NCBI RefSeq assembly: GCF_045679555.1
Contig: NC_092110.1
Location: 1,281,501 to 1,345,500 of the forward strand
Reading direction: 5' to 3'
DNA length: 64,000 bases
DNA from: Salvelinus alpinus
Lineage: Eukaryota > Chordata > Actinopteri > Salmoniformes > Salmonidae
The notes under the pieces are model-generated. The model was given only the letters and a program-made list of their open reading frames with translations. It made no database searches and was not told where the DNA came from. Positions 23,606 through 38,386 of this stretch are shown here, one piece after another. The number at the start of each line of letters is the position of its first letter. Position 1 is the stretch's first letter. Made by a program: the position numbers and the translations under genes.

Positions 23606-24124
23606 TTTGGGAGTTATGAGTCTTAGGCAAGGCATATGAGTCTTAGGCAAGGCTATTCAACACAAATAGGTAATGAGTTGTTGGAGGTAGAAGGATAGTT
23701 TTGAGGGGGAGAACAGAGGGCTAGCTTTTGAGAGAGGGCTAGTTGGTGTATACTTGGCTGATAAGTCACTGCAAGACTTACTTCATCACAGCTCCATAGT
23801 TGGAAAGCACCATGCAACTAAAGCCCAAGCTTAACACACTCTTCCCCAAAGGAAAATCAGAGCTTATAGCCTGGCCTGGATCTAAGACCAGAGCATGTCC
23901 CCCAGACTCAATGCAAGGAACGGTCACACACACATACACACATGCACGCACACACACACACACACACGCACGCACTCACGCACACTCCCAATACTCACAC
24001 TGGTGACACAATCATGTATTCCTTACCCAGAGCTCCCCTCCCCTTACAACCAGCTGATATCCTTTATCCCCCTCTCTCCCAGGGCCACTCTCACATCTGT
24101 CCGACATTTCTCCTGTTTTCCGAG

Positions 24125-24141
24125 TGTGTGTGTGTGTGTGT

Positions 24142-24239
<98 letters not shown>
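24125..24239. repeat. (TG)n(GA)n compound microsatellite
   Basis: About 8 TG units are followed by about 48 GA units. A smaller interrupted AC stretch lies at 23927-23990. Between 23606 and 25930 I see no supported gene. Confidence 0.95.
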
Positions 24240-25929
24240 AAATGAGTAGTGGTGAAATGTGGTCAACATGTGTTTGGCTGAGCTCCCTGAGCCCATTATG
24301 GTCTCTGAGTCACTTATGAATTAATAATATAATAATTCATAACATAATAATACGGCACTACCTCCTCCTGCTCCTCCACCATTAGGGTCGACACAGTCAA
24401 CGCTGTGAGCTCTCCAACCAGATGGTCTCCATCCATTTAGATATTCATCAGACACTCATCTCACCATCTCCACCTCCCCTAACCCCTCCTTTAAGGGGAA
24501 AAATTAGTCATAAATTAGTGATGAGGTCATATTTCCTAAGAATGAGGAGACGTATCTATCATTATCTGCATTGTAGCGAACGGCGCCAGTTCAATGCCTT
24601 CAGCTGGTCTTCAATCTAAGTCTCCCAGCCCATAAACAAAGCCTGTAAACTTGCTAACCACTGCTCCAATAGGGGTTAACGTCCTCAGAGTTATTATAAT
24701 AGTATCAATTAAAAACCTTTCTTTTTCTTTGTGTGTTTGGCTGACTTGACACAGCCTACCATTCAGCAGTGAGACTCTCTGCTTGCTTTCCGAGCCTCAC
24801 TAAACCTTGCCAATAACCACCCGGTCTGAATAGCTGATACACTCAACAGTTTGTTTTTCAAAACCCTGACGTCTGTCATGGCCCATACGGGCGAGACAGA
24901 CAGAGATCTGTTCGGGCCGGTCTGAGCGGCGGAGTTGGTTGCGTGCCCTACCTTCAAGCTTTAGCGAGCTAGCGTTAGCACCTCGCTGTAAAGTGTTTGG
25001 CCTGGCTGGGAATAAATGATATCAGTTCTCGGAAGCAAACATAGGCATGCTAATGGGGAGAATAGTTGACACCCAGCTAAGCAGTCTAATGTGAGAGACC
25101 TGTGTTAACGAGAAATCGCTGGATAGAAACCCAATGCGAAGCCCAGAGCAGAGCCGGCGGCTAGACATAGAGAGAGACTGTGTTGCTGTAGATACTGTAT
25201 TCATATTCATGTAACACTGTATTACAGTATTAATGGATTACTGTAAATGTAAAGTCAACTCTGAGTCTCACTATATTGAACACTATGAAAAATGCATGTT
25301 TCTTCATGATATAATGGATCGATGATATTGTTGTTATGTGATGGTTATGACAATGATGATTTAATTTTTCCAAAGGAAGAGGTGCAAAGTAATCTAAATC
25401 AGATGGCTAACAAAAGGGGGGCTGGAGGACAGCTGTAAGACTGTCAGATCTAGCCCGTCAGATCCACTGGTAAGACTGGATGATGCAGCAAGGCCAGGGT
25501 CTGTAAGAGAGGGTGGAATGGTTCTACAGGTCCAGGAAGAGAACCCTGTCTGTCCGGTGTGTTTGAGACTCAGGTTCTTTGATCCCCTCTCTTCCTCTCA
25601 GCTCTGTTCTGACTGTTCCAGGAGAGCCCTTCTGGAGCCACTCTCCTTCAGCTCTGCCTTGGATCTCACTCTCCTGTATTAACAGCCCCTCCATTGCCCG
25701 TAAAACTAACCTCAAACCTTAAATTTCTTTCTGTCGTTTTCTGTATGTTTCTCTCATTCCCACTTTCTTTTTTGAAATAAATGTTTCTCTCTACCTTCCC
25801 TGCTTGTCTCTGTTTCTCCCTCTGTGTTCTGTTGTCTCTTCCTTTGTTCATCTGCCTCGTCCATATTATGCCATTGTCTTGTCTCGTTCTTTCTACATCT
25901 CCTCTTTCTTGTCTTTCTCTCTCTCCATC
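24240..25929. other. Intergenic sequence without a recognisable gene
   Basis: The largest frames here are below 95 codons, overlap each other on both strands and lack known motifs. A pyrimidine-rich tract lies at 25725-25930. Confidence 0.5.
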
Positions 25930-27895
25930 TTTTTATAAAGCCTGTGTGTCTATGTACTGTATGCTGGTGACTCAACATTATACATGCCAGCAACCAGAGC
26001 AAGTGAAATCACTGCAACACTTATCAAAGAGATGCAGTCAGTTTTAGAATGGGTGGCAAGTAATAAAATAGTCCTAAATATTTGAAAAACTAAAAACATT
26101 GTTTTTGGGACAAATCATTCACTAAACCTGAACTAAATCTTGTAATGAATAATGTGGCAATTGAGCAAGTTGAGGAGACTAAACTGCTTGGTGAAACCCT
26201 GAATTGTAAACTGTCATGGACAAAACATATTAATGCAACGGTAGCTAAGATGGGGAGAACAAGTCAACTAGAGGCCCTAGCTTTGTCGCAACTACTGCCC
26301 AGTCATATGGTCAAGTACCACAAAGAGCGACAGAGCAGCATGGATGACCCTTACATGTACACAGAGAGCTAACATCAATGGCATAAATGTCAATCTCTCC
26401 TGGCTCAAAGTAGAGGAGATATTAACTTCTCTAGGATAGGGGGCAGCATTTTCACGTTTGGATGAAAAGCACACCCAAATTCAACTGCCAGCTACTCATC
26501 CCCAGAAGATAAGATATGATTATTTAGATTAGATTTGGATAGAAAACACTCTGAAGTTTCTAAAACTGTTTGAATCATGTCTGTGAGTATAACATAACTT
26601 ATTTAGCAGGCGAAACCCCGAGGACAAACCATTCAGATCTTTTTTTTTGATGTCACTCTCTTTTCAATGAGTTTTCATTGGGAATCCAGATTTCTAATTG
26701 ACCTTCTTGCAGTTCCTACCGCTTCCACTGGATGTCAACAGTCTTTAGAAATTGGTTGAGGTTCTTTCCTTTGTGTAATGAAGAAGTACGGCCATCTTGA
26801 ACGAGGGTCACTTGAAGTGTCCTGTTAGATAGAGGCGCGTGACCAGAAAGCTAGCTACAGTTTGTTTTAATCCTGTATTGAACACAGATCATCCCGTCTT
26901 CAATTTTATCGATTATTTACGTAAAAAAATACCTAAAGTTGTATTACAAAAGTAGTTTGAAATGTTTTGGAAAAGTTTTACAGGTAATATTGAGATATTT
27001 TGTAGTCACGTTTCGCAAGTTGGAACCGGTGTTTTTCTGGATCAAACGCGCCAAATAAATGGACATTTTGGATATATATCGATGGAATTAATTGAACAAA
27101 AGGACCATTTGTGATGTTTATGGGACATATTGGAGTGCCAACAACAGAAGCTCGTCAAAGGTAAGGCATGAATTATATTTTTATTTCTGCGTTTTGTGTC
27201 GCGCCTGCAGGGTTTTTACCGAACAAAACATACATGTATTGTGTAACATGAAGTCCTATGAGTGTATTCTGATGAAGATCATCAAAGGTTAGTGATTAAT
27301 TTTATCTCTATTTCTGCTTTTTGTTACTCCTCTCTTTGGCTGGAAAAATGGCAGTGTTTTTCTCTGACTTGGCTCTGACCTAACATAATCGTTTGGTGTG
27401 CTTTTGTCGTAAAGCCTATTTGAATTCTGACATGTTTGCTGGATTCTCAACAAGTGTAGCTTTAATTTGGTATCTTTTATGTGTGATTTCATGAAAGTTT
27501 GATTTTTATAGTAATTTATTTTAATTTGGCGCTCTGCATTTTTACTGGCTTTTGGCCAAGTGGGACGTTAGCGTCCCACATATCCCAGAGAAGTTAACTG
27601 CATCACTACTTGTCTTTGTGAGAGGTATCGACTTGTTGATAGCACCAAGCTGTCTGTTAAAATGACTAGCCACAGCTTAGACTCCCATGCATACCCCACA
27701 AGACATGTCACCAGAGGTCAGTCGATTCACAGTCCCAAGTCCAGAGTGGACTCTGGAAAACGCACAGTCCTACTCAAAGCCCTGACTACATGGAACTCTA
27801 TTCCACATCTAGTAACTCATGTAAGCAATCAAATTAGATAAAAAACGGATAAAACTGCACCTTATGGAACAATAAGGACAGTGAGGAGGCACACA
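25930..27895 (+). mobile_element. LINE fragment split by a TTAA-flanked element
   Basis: The left part (25930-26421) encodes YAGDSTLYMPATRA and KTKNIVFGTNHS-type RT remnants. The right part (27598-27895) holds the C-terminal coding end (CTACATGGAACTCTATTCC) and an AC tail. The same 3' end occurs at 5896-6065 and a shorter RT piece at 54826. The frame contains in-frame stops (for example TGA at about 26083) and is not functional. Confidence 0.75.
26426..27593. mobile_element. TTAA-flanked (piggyBac-like) non-autonomous element
   Basis: The 1,168-bp insertion has exact TTAA duplications at 26422-26425 and 27594-27597. Imperfect terminal inverted repeats begin CTTCTCT(A/G)GGATA at both ends. 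It contains no transposase, and the frames at 27092-27292 and 27289-27492 lack motifs. The first 170 bp (GATAGAAAACACTCTGAAG, GTTTGAATCATGTCTGTGAG) match the reverse complement of the last 170 bp of the element at 1453-3273. Confidence 0.8.
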
Positions 27896-28892
27896 CACAA
27901 ATCAAATTAAATCAAGCTTTATTTATACAGCACATTTCAGACATGGAATGCAACACAATGTTCTTCACAGAAAGAAAACATAAAAAACTATTATATTAAA
28001 ATAAAAGCTGAAATATTTACGACACAACAAACATAAAAAACAAAAAAATGAATTATTAAAATGCACTCTAAGGAAAAGCAAAGCTAAAAAGGTGTGTTTG
28101 AACATCTTATTTAAATATGTCCACAGATTCATCCCAACTCAGGTTTTCTGGCAGGCTATTCCAGAGGCTGGGGGCTTAATAACTAAAGGCTGCCTCTCCA
28201 TGCCTCTTGTTCCTAGGCTTTGGGATAGTTAAAAGGCCAGGGCCAGAAGACCTGACCTACTGGGTACATAACTTAAAAGCATGTCTGACATGTATTTGGG
28301 TGCACAATCGTGGATTGATTTAAAAACCAATAGAAAATGAATTATAACACTCACAGGCAGCCAGTGCAGAGACCTTAAAACCGATGTAATGTGTACTCTC
28401 CGTCTGGTCTTGGTCAGTACCCGTGGTGCAGAATTTTGTATGTTTTACAGTTGACCAATTGCTTTCTTGGGTAGACCAGACAGGAGAGCATTACAGTAGT
28501 CAAGCCAGATTGTAATAAATGAGTGTCTCTGTATCAGCCTGAGAGAGAAACGGTCGCACCTTGGTAATGGTCCTCAGGTGTTAAAAAGCTATTTTGGTCA
28601 CATTCCTAATGTGTGATTCAACATTTTGTTCAGAATCAACAATAACACTTAGGTTATTTACCTGGTGTTTTATCTTTATTGCCTGTAAAATTCAAATGTA
28701 ATAATTTACCTGTGGAACTAAAATCCTCTAGTGACACAGAAATGTAAAGTTGTGTATTGTCTGCGTGGCAGTAAAAATGTAAGCTGTGCTTTCTGAAAAA
28801 GCTGCCAAGAGGTTACATATATAAACTGAACAGTACCGGACCCAAAATCAAACCTTGTGGAACACCACATGTGATATGTACTTTCTCTGAGT
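27896..28892. repeat. Unclassified interspersed-repeat-like stretch
   Basis: The interval begins AAATCAAATTAAATCAAGCTTTATTTATAC, the look of a reverse-complemented LINE tail, and contains phrases common in fish repeats (GAGAGCATTACAGTAGTCAAG). No open frame has a motif. I expect it to be a minus-strand retroelement 3' region but cannot name the family. Confidence 0.4.
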
Positions 28893-28894
28893 TA

Positions 28895-30336
28895 CAGTGC
28901 ATTCGGAAACTGTTCAGACCCCTTTCCCTTTTTCCATATTTTGTTACGTTACAGCCTTATTCTAAAATGGATTAAACAAAAAAAAATCCTCATCAATCTA
29001 CACACAATACCCCATATTGACAAAACAAAAACAGGTTTTTAGAAATGTTTGCTAATTTAAAAAACAGAAATACCTTATTTACACAAGTATTCAGACCCTT
29101 TGCCATGAGACTCGAAATTGAGCTCAGGTGCCTCCTGTTTCCATTGATCATCCTTGAGATGTTTCTACAACTTGATTGGAGTACAACTGAGATAATTACA
29201 TTGATTGAACATGATTTGAAAAGGCGCACACCTGTCTATATAAGGTCCCACAGTTGACAGTGCATGGCAGAGCAAAAACTAAGCAATGAGGTTGAAGACA
29301 TTGCCCCTAGAGCTCCGAGACGGGATTGTGTCCATTCACAGATCTGGGGAATGGTACCAAAAAAATTCTGCAGCCTCCATCATTCTTAAATGGAAGATGT
29401 TTGGAACCACCAAGACTCTTCCTAGAGCTGTCCGCCCGGCAAAACTGAGCAATCGTGGGAGAAGAGCATTGGTCAGGGAGGTGACCAAGAATCCGATGGT
29501 CACTCTGGCAGAGCTCCAGAGTTCCTCTGTGAAGAAGGGAGAACCTTCCAGAAGGACAACCATCTCTGCAGCACTCCACCAATCAGGCCTTTATGGTAGA
29601 GTGGCCACTTCTCAGTGAAAGGCACATGACAACCCGCTTGGAGTTTGCCAAAAGGCACCTAAAGGACTCTGAACATGAGAAAAAATATTCTCTGGTCTGA
29701 TGAAAGCAAGATTGAACTCTATGGCCTGAATGCCAAGCGTCACGTCTGGAGGAAACGGTGAAGCATGGTGGTGATAGCATCATGCTGTGAGAATGTATTT
29801 CAGCGGGAGACTAATCAGGATCGAGTGAAAGATGAATGGAGCAAAGTACAGAGAGATCCTTGATGAAAACCTGCTCCAGAGCGCTCAGGACCTCAGACTG
29901 ATGCGAAGGTTCACCTTTCAACAGGACAATGACCCTAAGCACACAGCCAAGACAACTCAGGAGTGGCTTTAGGACAAGTCTCTGAATGTTCTTGAGTGGC
30001 CCAGCCAGAGCCCGGACTTGAACCCGATCAAACATCTCTGGAGAGACCTGAAAATAAATGTGCAGGGACGCTCCCCATCCAACCTGACAGACCTTGAGAG
30101 AGAAGAAGAATGGGAGAAACTCCCTAAATAAAAGGTGTGTCAAGCTTTTAGCCTCATATCCAAGAAGACTCTGGGCTGTAATCGCTGCCAAAGGTGCTAA
30201 AGGGTGCTAAAGGGTCTGAATACTTATGTAAATTTGATATTTCACGTTTTTTTTATATACATTTACAAGCATTTAAAGAAATATGCCTTGTCATTATGAG
30301 GTATTGTGTGTATATTGAAGAGGTGAAAAAACTAAG
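28895..30336 (+). mobile_element. Tc1-like element D, right end missing
   Basis: The left inverted repeat starts at CAGTGCATTCGGAAAC after TA (28893-28894). The element continues through a transposase remnant to about 30336, where it meets a different Tc1-like relic. The right inverted repeat is absent. Confidence 0.8.
29286..30190 (+). pseudogene. Tc1-like transposase of element D, broken
   Basis: The frame starts MRLKTLPLELRDGIVSIHRSG (helix-turn-helix) and stops at 29616-29618. Later blocks are visible in shifted frames: SDESKIELYG near 29700 with the first Asp, [10 protein letters not shown] near 29920 with the second Asp, and NPIKHLW near 30020 where the catalytic Glu codon reads AAA (Lys). 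A TAG interrupts the region near 29968. It is catalytically dead on at least two grounds. Confidence 0.8.
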
Positions 30337-31212
30337 TCATAACATGTTATAGAAAGTTTTGCATATGTATTGAAAAATAAATACAGAAATAACTAATTTA
30401 CATAAGTGTACACACCCCTGAGTCAATACTATGTAAAACCACCTTTGGCAGCAATTACAGCTGTAAGTATTTCATGGTAAGTCTCTAAGAGCTTTCCACT
30501 CCTGGATTGTGCAACATTTTCCCATTATTCTTTGTCAAATTGGTTGTTGATCATTGCTAGCCGGTCATTTTCAGGTCTTGCAATAGATTTTCAAGTAGGT
30601 TTAAGTAAAAACTGTAACTCGGCCACTCAGGACATTCACTGTCTTCTTGTTAAGTAACTCCAGTGTAGATTTGCTCTTGTGTTTTAGGTTATTGTCCTGC
30701 TGAAATGTGAATTCCTCTCCCAGTGTCTGGTGGAAAGCAGACTGAACCTATCACGTTTTAGGGAAGACCCAGATGCAGACAGTGTGGAAGTAACAAAAGT
30801 GTATTACTAGAACAGGGGGCAGGAAATATGACAGGTCAAGGGCAGGCAGAGGTCAAAACTGGGAAAACTAGAAAACAGGAACTAGAAAAAGACAGGAGCA
30901 AGGGGGGAAACGCTGGTAGGCTTGACGAACAAAACGAACTGGCAACAGACAAACACAGGGGATAATGAGGGGAGATGGGAGACACCTGGTGGTGGTGGAG
31001 ACAAGCACAAAGTCAGGTGTGACAGAACCAGGTTTTTCTCTAGGATTTTGCCTGAGCTTAGCTCCATTCCGTTTCTTATTTATTCTGAAAAACTCCCAGT
31101 CCTTAAAAACTCCCAGTCCTATAACATGATGCAGCCAGTAACGTGTTGTATTGGATGGGACACCACCTTGTGGACTGGGAGAGATTGGTTCTTCTTCCAT
31201 TTCTACCACTCT
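30337..31212 (-). mobile_element. Tc1-like element E, partial
   Basis: Text such as ACCACCTTTGGCAGCAATTACAGC, CATTGCTAGCCGGTCATTT and GGTTATTGTCCTGCTGAAA is the reverse complement of a Tc1-like transposase gene. Outer ends are not intact. A solo LTR interrupts it at 30749-31024, and it is abutted by the LINE start at 31213. No usable frame remains. Confidence 0.7.
30749..31024. mobile_element. Solo LTR with 5-bp target duplication
   Basis: The 276-bp insertion ends GGTGTGACA and is flanked by GAACC at 30744-30748 and 31025-31029. The uninterrupted Tc1-like sequence would read straight across one GAACC. It belongs to the family of 59507-59919 but lacks about 130 bp internally; its first bases are TATCACG instead of TGTCA. 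Confidence 0.8.
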
Positions 31213-31269
31213 TGATGGCACCGATAGAGATGGCAGCTTCGCTTCTAGTCCTTAGGAAAATGTGCAGTA

Positions 31270-34110
31270 TTTTTGTTTTTTGATGTATTATTTATTACAT
31301 TGTTAGCCCAGAAAACCTTAAATGTTATTACATACAACCGGGAAGAACTACTGGATATCAGAGAGACATCAATTTATCAGCACAGCCAGCACTACGACCA
31401 GGAATACAACTTTCCCAAAGCGGATCCTTTGTCTGCACCTCCCAGGGCATTTGAACTGATTACAGAGGCCGACCCAAAACAATGCCGCCGGAGAAGAGGG
31501 TGCCGGAGCGGTCTTCTAGTGAGGCTTCGGATGCACGCACACCACCCACCGCTCTCGTGTATATTACTCACCAATGTCCAGTCCCTAGTTAACAAAGTCA
31601 ACGAAATCTAGGCAAGAGTTGCTTTCCAAAGAGATATCCGGAATGGTAACATACTCTGATTCACGGAAACATGGCTAGCTGGAGACATGCTGTTGGAGTC
31701 CATACAGCCAACGTGATTTTCAGTGCATTACACCGACAGGAATAAACATCTCTCCGGTAAGAAGAAGGGTGGGGTTGTATGTTTCATGATTACGACTCAT
31801 GGTGTAATTGTAACAACATACAGGAACTCAAGTCTTTTTGTTCACCTGACCTAGAATTCCTCTCAACGAAATGCAGAACGTATTATCTTCCAAGAGAACT
31901 TTCCTCGGTTATCATCACAGCCGTTTATATCCCCCCCGCAGGTGGATACCAAGATGGCCATCAAGGAACTTCACTGGACTTTATGCAAACTGGAAACCAT
32001 ATATCCTGAGGCTGCATTTATTGTAGCTGGGGATTTGAACAAAGCTAATTTGAGAACAAAGCTACCTAAATTCTATCAGCATATCGAGTGCTGTACATGA
32101 GCGATTAACAAGCTCGATCATTGCTACTCCAACTTCCGCAATGCATACAAGCCCTCCTTTAGACAAATCTGACCACGGCTCCATCTTGTTGCTCCTCCCC
32201 TCCTATAGGCAAAAACTAAAACAGGACGCGGCCGTGCTTAGGTCTATCCAACGCTGGCAAGGCGACCAATCGGATTCCACGCTTCAAGATTGCTTCGATC
32301 ACGTGGACTGGGATATGTTCCGGGTAGCCTCAGATAAAACATTGACGTATACGCTGACTCGGTGAGCGAGTTCATAAGGAAGTATATAGGCGATGTTGTA
32401 CCCACTGTGACTATTAAAACCTTCCCTTACCAGAAACCGTGGCTTGATGGCAGCTTTCGCGCAAAGCTGAAAGCGCGTACCACTGCATTTAATCATGGCA
32501 AGGCAACTGGAAATATGAAGGAATACAAACAGTTTAGTTATTCCCTCCGTAAGGCAATCAAACAAGCAAAGTGTGAGTATAGAGACAAAGTCGCAATTCA
32601 ACAGCTCAAACACGAGAAGTATGTGGCAGGGTCTACTTACAATCACGGATTACAAAAAGAAAACAAGCCCTGTTGCGGACATCGACGTCTTGCTTCCAGA
32701 CAAATTTTAAAAGTTCTTTGCGCGCTTTGAGGACAATACAGTGCCACCGACACGGCCCGCTACCAAAGACTGTGGGCTCTCCTTCTCCGTGGCCGAAGTG
32801 AGTAAAACATTTAAACGTGTTTACCCTCGCAAGGCTGCCAGCCCAGATGACATCCCTAGCCGCGTCCTCAGAGCATGCGCAGACCAGCTGGCTGGTGTGT
32901 TTACGGACACATTCAATCTCCCCCTATCCCAGTCAGCTGTCCCCACATGCTTCAAGATGGCCTCCATTGTTCCTCTACCCAAGAAAGAAAAGGGAACTGA
33001 CCTAAATGGCTATCGCCCGATTGCACTCACTTCTCTCTACCTTACCTGTCACCCAAGACCCACTTAAATTTATTTACCGCCCCAATAGATCCACAGACGA
33101 TGTAATCGTCATCACACTGCACACTGCTCTTTCCCATCTGGACAAGAGGAATACCTATGTAAGAATGCTGTTCATTGACTATAGCTCAGCATTCAACACC
33201 ATAGTACCCTCCAAGCTCATCATTGCATTACCCTGGGTCTGAACCCCGCCCTGTGCAACTGGGTTCTGGACTTCGTGACGGGTCGCCCCCAGGTGGTGAA
33301 GGTAGGAAACAACACCTCCACTTCGCTGATCCTCCACACTGGGGCCAACCACAAGGGTGCGTGCTCAGCCCCCTCCTATACTCCTTTTTCACCCATGACT
33401 GCGTGGCCAAGTAAGCCTCCAACTCAATCATCAAGTTTTCAGACAACACAACAGTAGTAGGCTTGATTACCAACAGTGATGAGACAGGCTACAGGGAGGA
33501 GGTGAGGGCTTCGGGAGTGTGGTGCCAGGAAAATACCCGCACACTAAACTTCAACAAAACAAAGAAGATGATCGTGGACTTCAGGAAACAGCAGAGGGAG
33601 CATCCCCCTATCCCCATTGAAGGGACCACAGTGGAGAAGGTGGAAAGCTTCAAGTTCCTCGGCGTACACATCACAAACTGAAATGTTCCACCCACACAGA
33701 CAGTGTGGTGAAGAAGGCGCAACAGCACCTCTTCAACCTCAGGAGGCTGAAGAAATTTGTCTTGGCACCTAAAACCCTCACAAATCTTTACAGATGCACA
33801 ATCGAGAGCATCCTGTTGGGCTGTATCACTGCCTGGTACGGCAACTGCACCGCCCGCAACCGCAGGGCTCTCCAGAGTGTGGGACGTTTACCCAACGCAT
33901 TACCGGGGGCAAACTACCTGACCTCCTGAACACCTACAGCACCCGATGTCACAGGAAGGCCAAAAAGATCATCAAGGACAACAACCACCCGAGCCACTGC
34001 CTGTTCACCCCGATATCATCCAGAAGGTGAGGTCAGTACAGGTGCATCAAACCTGGGACCGAGAGACTGAAAAACAGCTTATTCTCAAGGCCATCAGACT
34101 GTTAAATAGC
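31270..34110 (+). pseudogene. LINE endonuclease-reverse transcriptase, multiply broken
   Basis: Separate frames carry LLTNVQSLVNKVNEI (endonuclease N-terminus, near 31565), FSSVIITAVYIPP-type text near 31905, KSDHGSILLLL (near 32165), the RT blocks SPDDIPSRVLRACADQLA (near 32840) and [11 protein letters not shown] (near 33075), [18 protein letters not shown] (near 33165), and the C-terminal VEKVESFKFLGVHITN (near 33635). The YxDD region is altered and at least eight frame changes or stops intervene. Confidence 0.85.
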
Positions 34111-34257
34111 CATCACTAGCACATTAGAGGCTGCTGCCTATATACATAGACTTGAAATCACTGGCCACTTCAATAACTGGAACACTAGAACACTAGAATA
34201 ACTGGAACACTGGAACACTTTAATAATGTTTACATATCTTGCATTACTCATCTCATA

Positions 34258-35863
<1,606 letters not shown>

Positions 35864-36028
35864 TATGTATACAGTATACTGTATTCTATACTATTCTACT
35901 GTGTCTTAGTCTGTGCCGCTCTGACATTACTTGTCCATATATTCATATATTCTTTATTCCATTCCTTTACTTAGATTTGTGTGTAAAAGGTATATGTTGT
36001 AAAATTGATAGATATTGCCTGTTAGATA

Positions 36029-37600
36029 CAGTGGCTTGCGAAAGTATTCCCTATTTCCTGTTTTGTTGCCTTACAACCTGAAACTAAAATAGATTTTTTG
36101 GGTTTGCATCATTTGCTTTACACAAAATGCCTACCACTTTGAAGATGCAAAATGTTTTTTTGTGTGAAATAAACAAGAAATAAGACAAAAGAAATTGAAA
36201 ACTTGAGCATGCAGAACTATTCACCCCCCCCCCCCCAAACACAATACTTTGTAGAGCCACCTTTGCAACAATTACAGCTGCAAGTCTCTTGGGGTATGTC
36301 TCTAAGCTTGGCACATCTAGCCACTGGGATTTTTGTCCATTCTTCAAGGCAAAACTGCTCCTTCAACTTGGATGGGTTTCGCTGGTGTACAGCAATCTTT
36401 AAGTCATACCACAGATTCTCAATTGGATTGAGGTCTGGGCTTTGTCTAGGCCATTCAAAGACATTTAAATGTTTCCCCTTAAACCACTCAAGTGTTGCTT
36501 TAGCAGTATTCTTAGGGTCATTGTCCTGCTGGAAGGTGAACCTCTGTCCCAGTCTCAAATCTCTGGAAGACTGAAACAGATTTCCCTCAAAATGTTCCCT
36601 GTATTTAGCGCCATCCATCATTCCTTCAATTCTGACTAGTTTCCCAGTCCCTGCCAATGAAAAATATCCCCACAGCATGATGCTAACCCCACCATGCTTC
36701 ACTGTGGGGATGGTGTTCTCGGGGTGATGGGAGGTGTTGGGTTTGCGCCAGACATAGCGTTTTCCTTGATGGCCATTAAGCTCCATTTTAGTCTTATCTG
36801 ACCAGAGTACTTCTTCGATATGTTTTTTGCTGAACACCAAACGTGTTTGCTTTTTTTTTTCTTTAAGCAATGGCTTTCTTTCTGGCCACTCTTCCGTAAA
36901 GCCCAGGTCTGTGGAGTTTACGGCTTGAAGTGGTCCTATGGACAGATACTCCAATCTCCGCTTCGGGGTTCTCTTTGTTGCCTCTCTGATTAATGCCCTC
37001 CGTGCCTGGTCCGTGAATTTTGGTGGGTGGCCAACTCTTGGCAGGTTTGTTGTGGTGCCATATTCTTAAAAAAAAATGAATAATGGATTTAATGGTGCTC
37101 CGTGGGATGTTCAAAGTTTCTGATATTTTTTTATAACCCAACCCTGATTTGTACTTCTCCACAACTTTGTCCCTGACCTGTTTGGAGAGCTCCTTGGTCT
37201 TCATGGTGCCGCTTGCTTGGTGGTGTTGCAGACTCTGGGGCCTTTCAAAACAGGTGTATATATACTGAGATCGTGTGACAGATCATGTGACACTTAGATT
37301 GCATACAGGTGGACTTTATTAAACTAATTATGTGACTTCTGAAGGTAATTGGTTGCACCAGATCTTATTTAGGGGCTTCATAGTAAAGGGGGTGAATACA
37401 TATGCATGCACCACTTTTCAGTTGTTTTTTTTATATTATTTTTTGAAACAAGTAATTTTTTAAATTTCACTTAATCAATTTGGACTATTTTGTGTACGTC
37501 CATTCCATGAAAACCAAATAAAAATCAATTTAAATTACAGGTTGTAATGCAACAAAACAGGAAAAATGCCAAGGGGGATGAATACTTTTGCAAGGCTCTG
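36029..37600 (-). mobile_element. Tc1-like element C
   Basis: The 1,572-bp element has ends CAGTGGCTTGCGAAAGTATT and AATACTTTTGCAAGGCTCTG, with TA duplications at 36027-36028 and 37601-37602. It is a different family from A and B and sits 163 bp from element B in the same LINE. Confidence 0.92.
36217..37204 (-). pseudogene. Tc1-like transposase of element C, frameshifted
   Basis: The first frame (36863-37204) begins MKTKELSKQVRDKVVEKYKSG, the helix-turn-helix half. The second (36217-36954) contains the complete catalytic triad: SDKTKMEL, QQDNDPKN and NPIENLW. They are in different phases, and the junction near 36860-36960 also has lost similarity to the family. The catalytic residues survive, but the protein cannot be read as one chain. 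Confidence 0.85.
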
Positions 37601-37672
37601 TATTACTGCACTACACCCGCAATAACATCTCCTAAGCACGTGTATGTGACCAATAATATTTGATTTGATTTG

Positions 37673-37890
37673 ATCCTGGTACACCAGGTTTCTCCCTTCC
37701 CATATTGACTGATACCATTCAATTCAATAATTTAAAAAAGACAATACAAGTAAAAGTTGTGTCTAGTAAAAATGTAACGCAGAGTTCCAGATCTCTCTCC
37801 AGAGAGATATATCTATGGGCTAAAAAACATAAATAAAAAATGTTTGCTGGAATGGGCTAGTTGATCTGGACCTTTCTGACAAGTTTTACA
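37673..37890. other. Short spacer without a recognisable gene
   Basis: Nothing is supported here except the end of the LINE at 37672 and a TA at 37891-37892 that opens the next element. Confidence 0.5.
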
Positions 37891-38386
37891 TACACTACCG
37901 TTCAAAAGTTTGGGTCACTTAGAAATGTCCTTGTTTTTGAAAGAAAAGCACATTTTCTGTCCATTGAAATAACATCAAGTTGATCAGAAATACAGTGTAG
38001 ATAGACATTGTTAATGTTGTAAATGACTATTGTAGCTGGAAACGGCTGATTTTTAATGGAATATCTACATAGGCGTACAGAGGCCCATTATCAGCAACCA
38101 TCACTCATGGCACGTTGTGTTAGCTAATCCAAGTTTATTATTTAAAAAGGCTAGTTGATCATTAGAAAACCCTTTTGCAATTATATTAGCACAGCTGAAA
38201 ACTGTTGTGCTGTTTCCATTGTCATTTCCGGTCACAACTTGCAGACTTGTTTACGTGCTGCTGTGCGTTTTGTTGCCAACCTTACTTTGCTACCTGACAA
38301 CTTTACGGTTTTTACTTTTGAATTACCGTTTATATTTTTAGTTTTTCCCTCATTCAACTTTTTCACTCTGGACATTTTATCTGGAC